A stretch of 64,000 nucleotides of DNA from Panax quinquefolius (taxonomy: Eukaryota > Streptophyta > Magnoliopsida > Apiales > Araliaceae): positions 3,760,437 through 3,824,436 of the forward strand of contig CM035160.1 in NCBI GenBank assembly GCA_020205615.1, given 5' to 3'. The position numbers were made by a program, and so were the translations under genes. Each line of letters opens with the position of its first letter. Position 1 is the first letter of the stretch. Of this stretch, positions 22,178-34,100 are shown piece after piece. Below the pieces are notes generated by a model. The model was given only the letters and a program-made list of their open reading frames with translations, was not told the origin of the DNA and made no database searches.

Positions 22178-22688
22178 GGGTCAGGGGTGATGTGTTTGTG
22201 ATTGAATGGGACCATTGATATGGGACATTATTGGTCCTAGTGCATGAACCATCCATCTCCCGTCTCTTGTGGCCTTTGTCCTACGGCTTTCAATTTGACA
22301 TTTTAGCTTTAGTTTTTATTTTTTGACCCATTTATTACACTATTTACCTTATTGCAAGCATTATTAGTTGTTATATGCAGGATTCTCCTGATCAGTACAA
22401 TTTTTGATTAGTTTAAACCTTTTTTTTTTCAACCAAAAAAAAAGTAAAAAAAATGAGAGAGACAAGAAGAAGTTAGATTAAATAGTGCCATTATTATATA
22501 TAATGTCCAAGTCAGGAAGCCTAGAGAGCACCGAAAGATTTGATATGTTCTAGCTTTCTAATTAAGTGGAGTCGTCTAATTGAATTAATAATCCTAGCTA
22601 GATTTGATTTAACTCTAGGAGAGCAAGTGCATGTATCTTTTAAATGATTACACGTAAGTAGTAGGAGTAATTCTGTTTTTACGGAAGT

Positions 22689-22824
22689 GGTTAGTATGAA
22701 ATTTATTTTTGAGTAAGTTGGTCAATTAGCAAATAGATTACTGACACGCAGGCGAGGCTCTATGTGTGTCAATATTTTATTGGTCAATTGACCAACTTAC
22801 CCAAAAATAAACTTCATACTAACC
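22689..22824. repeat. 136-bp foldback element with 39-bp arms
   Basis: The left arm 22689-22727 (GGTTAGTATGAAATTTATTT...) and right arm 22786-22824 are reverse complements over 39 bp with two differences. The centre is 58 bases. The inner end of the right arm forms the palindrome TGGTCAATTGACCA. A transcript would fold into a near-perfect hairpin. Probably a MITE; no coding capacity. Confidence 0.75.
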
Positions 22825-23204
22825 GGATCACTTTTTGACCGACCCATTAAGATCTGCAAAATCACCCTTGATTTATTCTATGTTCAACTTTAATCCTTCA
22901 AAAAATACGGCAAATGGAACAAGTGAAATTAAGACTGTAAAATAATTCATCTTTACCGTCCCATAAAAAATATATATTAAAAACCTCATCCTCTACCTTA
23001 TAACATCCAATTTGCATCAAGTTAATTCCAAATCCTGCTTATTGTAACTAAGATTGCGAATTTAATGTGAACGGATAAAGTAATAATTAGGCACTCCTTT
23101 GTGTAAATGAGTTGACGTACCAGCTGGAGTGCTGGGGGAGGGTTCATAATAAACAATGTCCGAATGCAAAAAATTATTATTCCCTTCGTTTCTTAATTCA
23201 AGAT

Positions 23205-23541
23205 TTGTTAGAATATAGGATCACACACATACACACAAACGATAGAAAATTAAGAAGAGCACAAGAAATTTATGTGGTTCCCCAATTTAGGTCCTCCACA
23301 GACAACTTATTGTTTATTGATGATTCATTGGTTATATAGGATTTTACAATAGATAATATATATACATACTAATCATATTACAACCCTACTTCACATTATA
23401 ATCAATTACCCATAATACCATTTTCAATTAACAACCCGGAAAATACTCGACGTGGAGAACGGTAGCATACGTGTAAGACCCAAAGGCTTACCATAGCGCG
23501 ACCATATTATACACACAATAAACTTCTCCAAAGACTAACGT
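23205..23541. other. Possible remnant of a retroelement LTR or unknown insertion
   Basis: The block begins TTGTTAGAATATAGGATCACAC and contains GAGCACAAGAAATTTATGTGG, a phrase seen in some plant LTRs. It continues to the left edge of solo LTR B1. No second copy, PBS or coding part is visible, so this is a weak call. Confidence 0.25.
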
Positions 23542-24242
23542 TGTAAAGACCCCAACTTTTATAAATAAAGATGAATTTTCTATAAATATTATTTTTGAAT
23601 ATTATGGAATAAATTTGATATAATGTTATAGTTGTGGGTAATATTTATAAATTTTACAAAGTAAGTTTAAAGTTGTTATAAAATATTCGTTTGGTCGGGG
23701 AATATTCTTTTTTCGGGGAATATTAAATGACGAATTTCAATCATTAGTAGAATTTATTAACGGAAGTATTGTCGTAGTTAGAAAACGCACAAAATTATCT
23801 TTCTATAAAAATAATGGCAGAGGTGTTATCGTTAAAAAGCATTGAAACTACCGGTAGTAAAAGTACGATGAATCTGCGTAGTTGTATAAGTAGACACGAT
23901 ATTGATTATTGACGCTTATATGAGAAGTCACTCAATTTATCTTTCAATTATTCTTCTGATAATTAACACGTGATCATATCTCTTATATTATTGATTCAAT
24001 TATTGTCACGATTATCGTTTTGTATAATATGTTATAGTATTAAATCAATAATTGAGACGACAAGTTATAAATGATTAATAATTGTTGAAAGATTAAATAT
24101 GTGTTGATTAAAATAAAATGATTTGTGGTAATATTTATTCAATCCTTGATGTATATAAAAAGTGCATTATGAGACGCCAGTAAGTTTGATTATTTTATGG
24201 GGGGTCCATATGTCATCATCTAAGAAGTCTCTTCACAAATAA

Positions 24243-24475
24243 GAATTACCTTCGTCAATAGTAATTACCTTTGTGAATAGTAATTACCTTCGTCAATAGT
24301 AATTACCTTTACCAGACGTCAAACCACTTGCCGTTTTATATTACAAAGCGCCGAACCACTTGTCGTTTTTCACATTACTGCGCGTCGAACCACTTGTCGT
24401 TTCACATTCAAAGTGCCAAAACCACTTTTCTTTTCACATCACCAATCGTCCAAGCCACTTGCGCTTTTCACATGG
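24243..24475 (+). repeat. Two short tandem arrays in family B LTR
   Basis: The first (24243-24312) has four units of about 18 bp, (A)GTAATTACCTT(C/T)GT(C/G)AATA. The second (24313-24475) has about five units of ~33 bp built on CGAACCACTTGTCGTTTCACAT, increasingly degenerate to the right. Both recur at 27640-27797 in B2. Confidence 0.8.
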
Positions 24476-24649
24476 CGGTCTTTAAGTAGAAATCTTCTAT
24501 AAATAGAGGCAGTAGTGCTTCATTATTTTTCAATTAATTCATTCAAGCTACGGAGAGAGAAAATATATAGAGAATAAGAGAGAAAGAAGAAGAGTATTTT
24601 TTTTACTTTCATCGTAAATTATTCAATCTCCTACTAAAAGTAAGGGTGT

Positions 24650-25050
24650 TATTCTTTCTTATTCACGAAGAGAATGTTGTTATTCCATCGCTTATTATTC
24701 ATTGGAATAACCTCGTATACGTGGTTTACCCTATACTTGGTGACATTCTTCTATTATTCATTGGAACATCCATGCTCATGTATTTTACACGGACTGGCCC
24801 GCTTTTTATTATCTCCGTTGGAACATCCTCGCTCGTGTGTTTTACAGGGACGGTTAAAATCTTTATCATTCTCGTTGAATATCCTATCGTGTGTTTTACA
24901 CCGGATCCGGTTCCATCTTTATTATTTCGTTGGAACATCCCGCTTGTGTGAATTTCACCGACTGTTCTCATTATTATTATTCCGTTGGAATAACTCGTCT
25001 ATATGCCAAGACCGCATTGCGTGGTGATTTCTTTTTGTTATTCCATTCTT
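24650..25050 (+). repeat. ~60-bp tandem array in family B LTR leader
   Basis: Five to six units share TTATTATTCATTGGAACATC, a variable part, CGTGTGTTTTACACGG and (C/T)GGTTCC. CGTGT-GTTTT-ACACG is a perfect 5-bp hairpin in several units (clean example at 53685-53699 in B4). The array recurs at 42700-43020 and 53580-53900, and reversed at 28650-29120 and 41200-41640. Confidence 0.8.
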
Positions 25051-26112
25051 TATTATACCCAGGTTGGTTAAAACTTTGACTTCTATACTCCATGAAATTA
25101 GTGGAATATCCTCGATATTTCAAGGCTTCATCCAAAGATCCTTTCATGGAAATATTCTTTTCGAAGATTCTTGAATTTTACTCTACAAAAAAAAGATCAT
25201 GCCGACAGTTTGGATGTTATTGGTTCCTAGATAAATTAATTTCGGAACTTGTTTTATTGAATTCTTATATCATTGTCATCATCCTCATGTTTATATTATG
25301 TTGAAAGTCATCTCGTGGCCCAGTAGGTGCATAGATGGACTTGGTATGATTATGACTGAGAGACTATTCGGTGTAATCACGACCGTAATGTTACAAATGA
25401 TGTGGTAAAAATCCTCGGTGGGTTCAAGTGCATTGATGGATAGTTGTTGGCATGATCATGATTATTAATGAATACACAAATATTCTTGGCCCGTGAAGGC
25501 ATGAATAATTGTGGTCGTGATACTAAAAGAATATCCTTGGTAGTAGTGCGTGGGTGATTCGATGATGTGAAATATTTATTAAAGTCGAGTCTCAAATTTA
25601 TAATAATGATGATGAAAACCTTTTAAATCATAAAAGATAGTAGATTTTATTTTTATTTGACTCTTTTAATGGATTCATTGATTCATTTGTAGTTAAACTT
25701 GATGTTCATTATATTTTATCGGTTTTATTTCTTTGTTGTAGGCTAATGATAATTTATTCTCGCATTATTTCACCATAATATTTTTACTAAGTTTAGTTGA
25801 GCTCACCTTTCTTTCACTTTTCTCTTGTGAAATGAGAATATAAATTTGGACGAGACTGAGTCGGGGAGAGAGTAATGGTCGAGAGGATAGATTAGTAGTC
25901 CCTCACTATTCGTGAAATAGTGTGATAATAATTGTAATGAGGACTCCTTTTGAGTTTGTATGATCTCTAGTAGACAATATTTGTATTCAAACTCACGTTT
26001 ATGTCAGTATTGTATACTTGCTACGCTTATATTAGTAAGTTGTATTTAAATTACGTACTACGATATCGACTACCCAAGATGGGTGATGTATACCTAATTT
26101 TGGGGCGTCACA

Positions 26113-26260
26113 AACGCCACCACTCACCGACTTGACTTCGGTACCCGTATTTACCATGGCAATAACCTCAGACTATACTGCTTGAGGGAGGGTGGGGGCA
26201 AACCACGATGGGCTTAGTGTGTCGCCCGTCAAGACTTTAGCCTTTTTCAGTGGCTTCTAT
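26113..26260 (-). other. Coding-like fragment of unknown origin
   Basis: On the minus strand an open stretch with one stop reads with a protein-like composition (including SPSWFAPTLPQAV and VIAMVNTGTEVKSVSGGV). It is interrupted by solo LTR B1 at its downstream side (target AACGC). I do not recognise the family; it may be a degraded retroelement or an exon remnant. Confidence 0.3.
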
Positions 26261-26489
26261 ATTATGAGTCACAAATTCCCAACAAGACTTTTATTAAGAG
26301 TTGTGCACAAGTATTAAGAAAATAATTGTATAGCATTAAATATGATATCAAATGTCTATATTGTCCTTATATTGGAAAAAGAGATTGTTATTTATTGGAC
26401 GAAATATAGTGAGAGAACCAAAGTTATATTTAATACTTGGAGTAATATTAGAAACTAAGCAATTAATGCTTACTTAAAATTCTAAAACG

Positions 26490-26552
26490 TCATATATTAA
26501 GGGACAAAAAAACTTCTCTAAAACGTCTTATATTAAGGGACGGAGGGAGTAC
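26490..26552. mobile_element. Stowaway-like MITE terminus, locally duplicated
   Basis: AAACGTCTTATATTAAGGGACGGAGGGAGTAC-type sequence is the usual right end of a Stowaway element. A near-copy of its inner part (AAACGTCATATATTAAGGGAC) stands 35 bp to the left. A matching left end (CTCCCTCCGTC) was not found nearby. Confidence 0.6.
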
Positions 26553-26915
26553 AATTTATGGAAAACTAACTTTTGGTGCTTGTACTGAAATTCGACTTAA
26601 AAGTTAATTAGTATCCAAAATAAAAAAAAAAGTAACAAACTGGGGCGTGTACTAGATTTTTTTTTCTAAATTGTTAATTATTATGATTCCATCCGGCTTT
26701 TGTTTACAATTTTAACACGTTAGAGGGAGAACGATGATTGGGTAAGTCAGTAGAATATTGGGCTTATATAGCTATCATTGTTCTCTGTCTATGTAAACGA
26801 ACGTAAGACATTATGGGAAAAAAGTTGGGACTTCCAAGTCTTCTTCATCTTTCTCTCTTGATTCTTCAACCTATAGTAAAATCATTTGCTTTCTCTCTTG
26901 ATTACTAGTTCGCAT

Positions 26916-26937
26916 ATATATATATATATATATATAT
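26916..26937. repeat. (TA)n tract, target of B2
   Basis: An AT dinucleotide run in host DNA. The last five bases, TATAT, are repeated after B2 at 44129-44133. Confidence 0.85.
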
Positions 26938-27797
26938 TGTAAGACCTCAGCTTTTATAAATAAAGATAATTTTTTCTATAAATATTATTTTTGAATATTA
27001 TGGAATAAATTTGATATAATGTTATAGTTGTGGGTAATATTTATAAATTTTGCAATGTATGCAAGTTGTTATAAAATATTCGTTGGTCTGGGAATATTCT
27101 TTTTGTTAGGAATATTCGCATACAACTACTCAATCATTGGTGGACCCCACAATGTAATTATCATGTCGGATCGAGAAAAGGACAAAAATATTTTATAAAA
27201 ATAACTTGGCGGAGGTGTTACCGTTAAAACTGTTGAACTACCCTAAGTGGTAAAGAAATGCGATGAATACGCGTGGTTGCATAAGAAGACACTAAGATTG
27301 ATTATTGATGCTTACGTGAGAAGTCACTCATTTATGCTTCAATTATTGCTCTGATAATTCACGCATCATATCTCTTATATTATTGATTCAATTATTGTCA
27401 CAAAGATCATCTCGTATAATATGTTATAGTATTAAATCAATAATTGAGACGACAAGTTATAAATGATTAATAATTGTTGAAAGATTAAATATGTGTTGAT
27501 TAAAAATAAAATGATTTGTGGTAATATTTATTCAATCCTTGATGTATATAAAGAGTCATTATGAGGCGTTTGTGGTAAGTTTGATTATTTTATGGGGGTC
27601 CATATGTCATCATCTAAGAGTCTCTTCACAAATAAGTAATTACCTTCGTCAATAGTAATTACCTTTGTGAATAGTAATTACCTTCGTCAATAGTAATTAC
27701 CTTTACCAGACGTCAAACCACTTGCCGTTTCATATTACAGGCGTCGAACCACTTGTCGTTTCACATTACAGGCGTCGAACCACTTGTCGTTTCACAT
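26938..27797 (+). mobile_element. Family B solo LTR B2, left part
   Basis: Starts TGTAAGACCTCAGCTTTTAT and follows the plus-strand B1 LTR for ~860 bp, into the CGAACCACTTGTCG array. At about 27797 it changes to minus-strand family B LTR. The right part of the same LTR resumes at 42574. The outer flanks match (TATAT at 26933-26937 and 44129-44133), so both pieces are one plus-strand LTR interrupted by 14.8 kb. Confidence 0.85.
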
Positions 27798-29955
27798 ACT
27801 CAAGGAGTCCTCATTGCAATTATTATCACACTATTTCACAGAATAGTGAGGACTACTAATGCTATCTTCAGGACCATCACTCGTTTCCCCAACTCGTCTC
27901 AAATTTATGTTCTCATTTCACAAGAGAAGCGGTGAAAGAAAGGTGTGAGCTCAACTAAATTTCAAAGAAGAAATATTATGACTAAGATAATGCAGAATAA
28001 ATTATCATTAGTCTTCAACGATGTTAAACCGATAAAATACAATAGACAACCGGTTTAAGCTGCATATGAATATGCAATCCATTAAAAGAGTCAAGTAGAG
28101 AATAAAATCTACTATCTTTTAGGTTTTAAAAGGTTTTCATCAATTTTTTTATCACGAGACTCAAATTTTAATAAATAAACCACCACATCTAATCATCCTC
28201 GCATTCACTGGCCAAGGATTTTCCTCAAATTATCAATGGTCATGACTATCTTAGAATCACCCCTGGTCATAATCATACCAAAAACTATCCATCACTTTGC
28301 ATTACATGTGCCATCGAGGACTTTTATCACATCATTTATAACAAGCCATGATTATACTTAGAATGATCCGGTCATAATCATACTAAGTTCATCTATGCAC
28401 GTAAGCCAAAAGATAACATAATATATCATGAGGATGATGACAATGACATAATAATTCAATAAAACAAGTTCAAGAATTATTTTATCCAGAATTAAGTAAC
28501 GTCAAATTGTCAACAAGATCTTTGTTTTGTAGAGAGTAAAATTCAAGAATGATCGGGAAGAATATTTCCATGAAAAGATCTTTGGATGAAACGCAAATAT
28601 CAAGGATATTCTACTAATTTCATGGAGTATAGAAGTCAAAGTTTTAACCAATTTGGGTATAATAAAGAATGGAATAACAAAAGAAATCACCATGCATGCA
28701 GACTTGCAGATAGACAAAGTTATTCCAACGGAATAATAATAACGAAACCAGTCGGTGAAATTCACATCGAGCAGGATGATCCAAATGTAATAATAAATCT
28801 TTGAATAATAAATAATGGAACTGAAGTCCGTGTAAAACACACGCATGTGATATTCCAATGTAATAATAAACAATGGAACCAGAATTAAAGGTGTAAAAAC
28901 ACACGAATAGGATATTCCAATGTAATAATAAAGAATGGAATAATGAAGAAGATCACCAAGTATAGGGGATTCAAGCGTATACTGAGTTATTCCAATGTAA
29001 TAAATAAGAATGGAATAACATAAGGATTTCACCAAGTATAGGTATGTCTGGCATACAAAGTTATGTATAGGGTATACCACTTTTACAAAAGTTATTCCAA
29101 TGTAATAATAATGAATGGAATAACATAAGTTCTCCTCATGAATAAGAAAGAATAACACCCACTTACGTACAACAAATAATACCCCTTACCTTAGAAGAAT
29201 CGAATATTGGAAAAGTGAAGTAGTAGAATACTTTTCTTCTTCTCTCTATAGATTTTCTCTATAGCTTCTCTCTATAATTTTCTCTCAGAGTTTCAAAGTG
29301 AATTCGTAATAAAACAATGAAGGAATGAGCTTCTATTTATAGAAAAATAGAATGCATAGTAATTAATCCATGAACGGTCAGATTGATTTACTTTAAATCG
29401 GCGGTCCATATTTAAAGCAAAATCTTTTAAATAAAATATCATATATTCTATTTATATAAAAACATTTTACTATGCAAACACTACGCAACACTATGCAACA
29501 CTATGCATAATAAAATATAATATATTCTATTTATAGAATAACTTTAATAAAGTATTACATTTTATATAAACTATGTTTCGCTTTTATTACGTTAATAATA
29601 TGAATAAAACAAAACGTCATTATCATTATAATAATTCATATTATTAATCGACAATAATGGAATCAAACCGAGTGACTTCACACATAAAGATCAATAATCA
29701 ATACCGTGTCTACTTATGCAACCACACGTGACATCTTTTTACTTTTACTACCGAGTAGTTCAACAATATCCACGGTAAAACTTCCGCCGTTATTTCAATA
29801 AAATATTTTTGTCGTTTTCTCAATCGACAATAATTACATTGTGGGGTCCACCAATGAATGAGCCATTGTATTTAATATTCCCCGCTAAACCCGAATATTC
29901 CCCACCAATCGAATATAATATAACCACTTGCATACTTTGCAAAATTTATAAATCT
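27798..29955 (-). mobile_element. Minus-strand family B LTR sequence, copy 1
   Basis: Reverse complement of a family B LTR. It begins inside the 3' region (CTCAAGGAGTCCTCATTGC), so the last ~170 bp of that LTR are absent. It ends at TTATAAATCT, about 100 bp short of the LTR start, where element A3 begins. The long frame 28502-29158 is the reverse of the 60-bp array, not a gene. The segment is repeated at 40325-42475, including its left junction. Confidence 0.85.
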
Positions 29956-32749
29956 TGTGGCGCCCCCAAAATAGGTATACATCACTACAATTCGAGTTGT
30001 CAATACATGGATGCGTAAACAACTACAACTTTATTATTACAACAAGAAAACTGTGAGTTTGAATACAAATATTATCTACAGACAATATCTATACTCAAAT
30101 AAATCCTCATCACATTTATTGATACATTATTTTACAAAAATGGTGAGGACTACTAAACAATCCTTTTCTAAAACCTTCATTCCATACCCAGGCTCGTACT
30201 CGCTTATATTCTCGCCTCCGAGAAAAATGGAACAAAAAGGAAAAGGGTGAGCTCAACTAGCTCAAGTAAAGAATATTATGACTAAGATAATATACAAACA
30301 AATTATCGTTAGTCTTCAACAGGAAAAATCTAATAGAATACAATAGACAACAAATTTTAAATCAATATTCGCAATGAAATAATAATTCATTAGAAGAGTT
30401 AAGTAGAGAATGCAAACTACTATCTTCTATGTATGAATTTAAAAGTTCATCGCCTATCTTTTATCCCCGTAACATCAATCAATATACATCCGAATCAAAT
30501 ATTCATCTTTGCACTACAGCCAAAGGTATTCATCGAGTTTGGTCATGTTCTTTAAACACTGCTCATCTTTGCACTACGGGCCAAAGATATTAATCGATTG
30601 GTCATGTTCATCTCAACACTGTTCATCTTTGCACTTCTACAGCCAAAGATATTCTTGAAATCATTCATCTTCTGACTCAAAGCCAAAGATATTCAATAAT
30701 ATCATCATTTAAGGCGAGGATGATGAAAAATATTTTAAAGAAACGAATCCGGTGAAACAAAATGACAAGGATTAAGGATTAAGGATTAGTACTTTGTTTT
30801 ATTCACGCCCAAAAATACCTCAAAAATAATCGCAGTGGTGTAAAATTCAAGAATGATCAAAACATGGATACAATCAAAGCTAGTATCCGAATAGATATTT
30901 TGACAAAAAGAAAAATTTTATTTTTCTATTGAATAGTGTCAGTATATCGTGAATAAGTCTTGAGTATCGTGAATAGTAACTCGACACCAAAAGATAGAAA
31001 TTCCATAAAAACATCTTCACGCTTTCATGAATAGTACTCGTGAATAGTAATCGTGAATAAAGAACTCATGAATAGTAACTCGTGAATAAGAAACTCATGA
31101 ATAGAACTCATGAATAGTAACCCCGACATAAAAAAAGTTCCAAATTTGATTAAAAGTTTCAACCAATATTTCAAAGATAATGATATTGAAGAAATAATAT
31201 CATTTGAGAAGAAAATAACATCACTTACCTCGAAAGATTAAGATTTCTAAATTTGGAATACTAGGGTATAGTCTTTGAAGGAACTTTGCACCGCCTAACA
31301 ATATTCAAAGTATACTCAAAATACTCACAAGAATAATACCGATAATATAGAGAGAGAAAACTTCAGCTTCGGTGTGATTTTCAATTCTAACCCAAGACCT
31401 ATTTATAGGAAAACGCTTAGAACACCAAAAGAAAATTTAATAAAATAATAATATTTCTTAAAATATTCAAGCCCACCTTAAAAATCTGATTTCAGATCAT
31501 TTATAACACATGTGAGCCACTCAATTACAACAAAAAAACGTTTTTCTTACAAAAATATTTTAAACTCCAAAAATCAATTATTCCTAATTTGTAACTTCAA
31601 TAATTCATAATAAATAGCCCTTTCATCAGAAAATTGAATCTCGCGTGTTTTTATAGGAAATTCAATTTCTACAACTTTGCAGAAGAAAGTTTTTCCAAAT
31701 TCCAAATAAAAATTGACCGAAATCCACAAACCAAGCGATTTTTCTGTTTACAATCAAATTTCATCAATAAATGGGGTCCACCGACATGTTTAACATGTTT
31801 TAAACATTTATTGCAACAAAAATACTCCTCCTCCTCAGATACTCATATATCCCACATTCGTTGTAAAAATATCACCATTATTATATTATTAAAATATAAT
31901 AATATATTTAAATGAATTATTTTATCGAAAAAGATAAAATTTCAATTTTCAACAATTGTCACAATAAAATTTTCTCCATCTATATCCACATAAAATCAAT
32001 ATTTTTCTCATCATATGAATCAATAATTAATTATTCACAAATAATATTACGTAATCATAATATCGATAACCGTGCGCCTCCTAAAGAAAGGGGCTTTCAA
32101 TAAGAATTTCTTCTTCATGGCGCCGCAATTAGGTGACCAAACCTCTCCTTAGATGTAACTTTCGAGACATTGCCAATAATGTTATCTAATAATATTATTA
32201 GGATAATATGAATTATTGCTTCGATAATGAAAAATATCGTGTAATGACAATTATGAAACAACAAAGAATATAAAATATCAACGCAAAGAATTATTAACTC
32301 AATAAAATAAAATATCGAATAAGTAATTATCGTAACCATTATTGAGTAGTGCCTTCAATAATTGGCAATAATCTGGTATCGCGGCAACAACGCCAGACAT
32401 ATTCTTGTTTTAACCACCGGGTATTCCAATAGTGTTAATTCAGAATAACTACGCCTGTTATTTTTTAAACAACTTATATTTGTCGTTTTCTTCATCCAAT
32501 CGCTTTTCGTTATGGGGCCCACACATGGTCGCTCATAGTCCATGCAATAATATTCCCGAAGCATTTAATATTCCACGACCAAACGAATATTCCCCAACAA
32601 CAATGAATATTTTATAACCACTTGCTTATTTTGAAATATTTCATGTATTTTACCCATAACTATCCACATTAATCAAATCCACCCTTAATATTTCAAAATA
32701 ATAAATAAAGGAAATTCTTTTTATTTAAAAAAAATTTCGAGGTCTTACA
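29956..32749 (-). repeat. 3' LTR of A3 (2794 bp)
   Basis: Reverse complement of the A2 LTR, from TGTGGCGCC to GGTCTTACA on the plus strand. Contains the reversed hairpin array at about 30500-30690 and CTATTCA repeats near 30930-31130. A few percent different from its partner by eye, with many small indels. Confidence 0.9.
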
Positions 32750-32761
32750 ACCTCCCTCCTT
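32750..32761 (-). other. Polypurine tract of A3
   Basis: Minus strand AAGGAGGGAGGT, directly next to the 3' LTR, identical to A2. Confidence 0.85.
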
Positions 32762-34100
32762 ATGAAATTTCGTCCTCGAAATTGACGTATTTACACGGTG
32801 TTTCAAAAGGTGAGGATACCTCGCTTTCATTTCCGTTTCCAATTCTGTGTCATTTCCTCTATAAAGCATGATTCCTCCACAAAACTTTAACTTGTGGTAT
32901 GACCTTTCATGCAGTAGTGGGATGCTCCTTCCTATCCAAAATCTTGACAGTACCTCCTCATACGTTAAGTCTTCTGGCTATCTCGTGGGGTTCTAACTCT
33001 ATAACATGGTTCGGGTCTTTCACATATTTATTTAAGTACAGATATTTGAAACACATTATGAACACGAGACATACTTGGAGGTAACGCAAGTCTATAGGCT
33101 ACATTTCCTACTCGGTCAAGAATTTGAAATGGACCAATAAATCGTGGATTGAGCTTTCCTCTCTTCCCAAATCTTGTAACTTCCTTCCATGGAGTAACTC
33201 GCAACAATACATGATCCCCCACACTAAATTCCACGCCCTTTCGATGAAGATCCGCATAACTCTTTTGTCGATCTTGTGCCGTTTGTATACGTTGTCGAAT
33301 CATTTGGATCTTTTCGGTGAGTCATATCGTATTAACTCGGGTCCCAACAATGTTGCTTCACCCACCTCATCCCAACATATTGGAGAACGACATTTTCGTC
33401 CATATAATGCTTCAAATGGAGCCACACCTATACTTGCTCGATAACTGTTATTATAGGAGAATTCCACCAATGGTAAATACTTATCCTAACTCGCTTTTGA
33501 AGTCTAGGACACGAGTCTTAATTAATCTTCAAGAGTTTGAATAGTCCTCTCGATTGTCCGTCTCCGTTTGGGGATGGTATGCGAACTAAATCGTAAATCC
33601 GCGCCCATAGCTTTTTTTGCAAGCTAACCCAAAATCTTGAAGTGAATCTTGGGTCACGATCCGAAACTATGGATACAGCATGCCACGCAACCTCACAATC
33701 TCATTCACGCATACTAAAGAAGACGTTCAAGGAATAAGTCTCCGTATCGGCAAGAAATGAGCAGACTTGGTTAATCTATCAACAATAACCCAAATAGCAT
33801 TGATGCCTTGAAAACCGTAGGAAGACCCGTGAATTGAAATCCATAGTAATGTGTTCCCACTTCCATTCCGAAATCTCAAGTGGTTGCAACGGACCCTTAG
33901 GTACAAGATGCTCCGCCTTTACACGTTAAGCAAGTTAAACACATCGAGATAAACTTTGCAATCTCTCTCTTCATATTGTTCCACCAAAATGTATGTCGAA
34001 GATCACGATACATTTTAGTACTTCCAGGATGGATTGCAAATGGTGTATTGTGTGCCTCCATCATAATCTTGTACTTCAAATCGAGTCGTTAGAACACAAA
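32762..34100 (-). pseudogene. Family A integrase and chromodomain-like tail (A3)
   Basis: The zinc-binding region is at 34079-33897 (HNTPFAIHPGSTKMY, FISMCLTCLTC). Core pieces lie between 33880 and 33480 with frameshifts. The C-terminal domain is well kept at 33303-33028 (VGDHVLLRVTPWKEVTRFGK, GKLNPRFIGPFQILDRVG), the GPY/F-like module. Chromodomain-like remnants follow to 32762. It would insert the element's DNA copy, but stops and frameshifts make it non-functional. Confidence 0.8.

Larger units (their letters stand above)
17768..23541. other. Gene-free region upstream of the ERF1-type gene
   Basis: No supported coding sequence. It holds a 73-bp tandem duplication, several inverted-repeat elements and TA microsatellites, each listed separately. 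The rest is AT-rich with homopolymer runs. Confidence 0.6.
23542..26112 (+). mobile_element. Family B chromovirus solo LTR (copy B1, 2571 bp)
   Basis: Starts TGTAAAGACCCCAACTTTTA and ends TTTTGGGGCGTCACA, like the other family B LTRs. Flanks AACGT (23537-23541) and AACGC (26113-26117) are a 5-bp target duplication with one change. No internal sequence adjoins it, so it is a product of LTR-LTR recombination. The body has four tandem arrays: GTAATTACCTTCGTCAATA type (24243-24312), CGAACCACTTGTCGTTTCACAT type (24313-24475), a ~60-bp ATTCATTGGAACATCC type (24650-25050) and a CTTGGCCCGTAGTGCA type (25310-25570). Open frames inside it are repeat artefacts. Confidence 0.9.

Noticed and set aside
24313..24475. 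Regularly spaced ~33-bp repeats that resemble a CRISPR array
   Set aside because: Units are contiguous and degenerate without unique spacers, lie in a plant LTR and recur in other copies.
24646..25079. Overlapping open frames of 60-117 residues with FIGTS / LLFRWN repeats
   Set aside because: They are translations of the 60-bp tandem array of the family B LTR, appear in several frames and both strands, and recur in every LTR copy.
28502..29158. 218-residue minus-strand open frame, hydrophobic, membrane-like
   Set aside because: It is the coding-strand sense of the 60-bp repeat array in a minus-strand LTR; repeats free of stops create the length.
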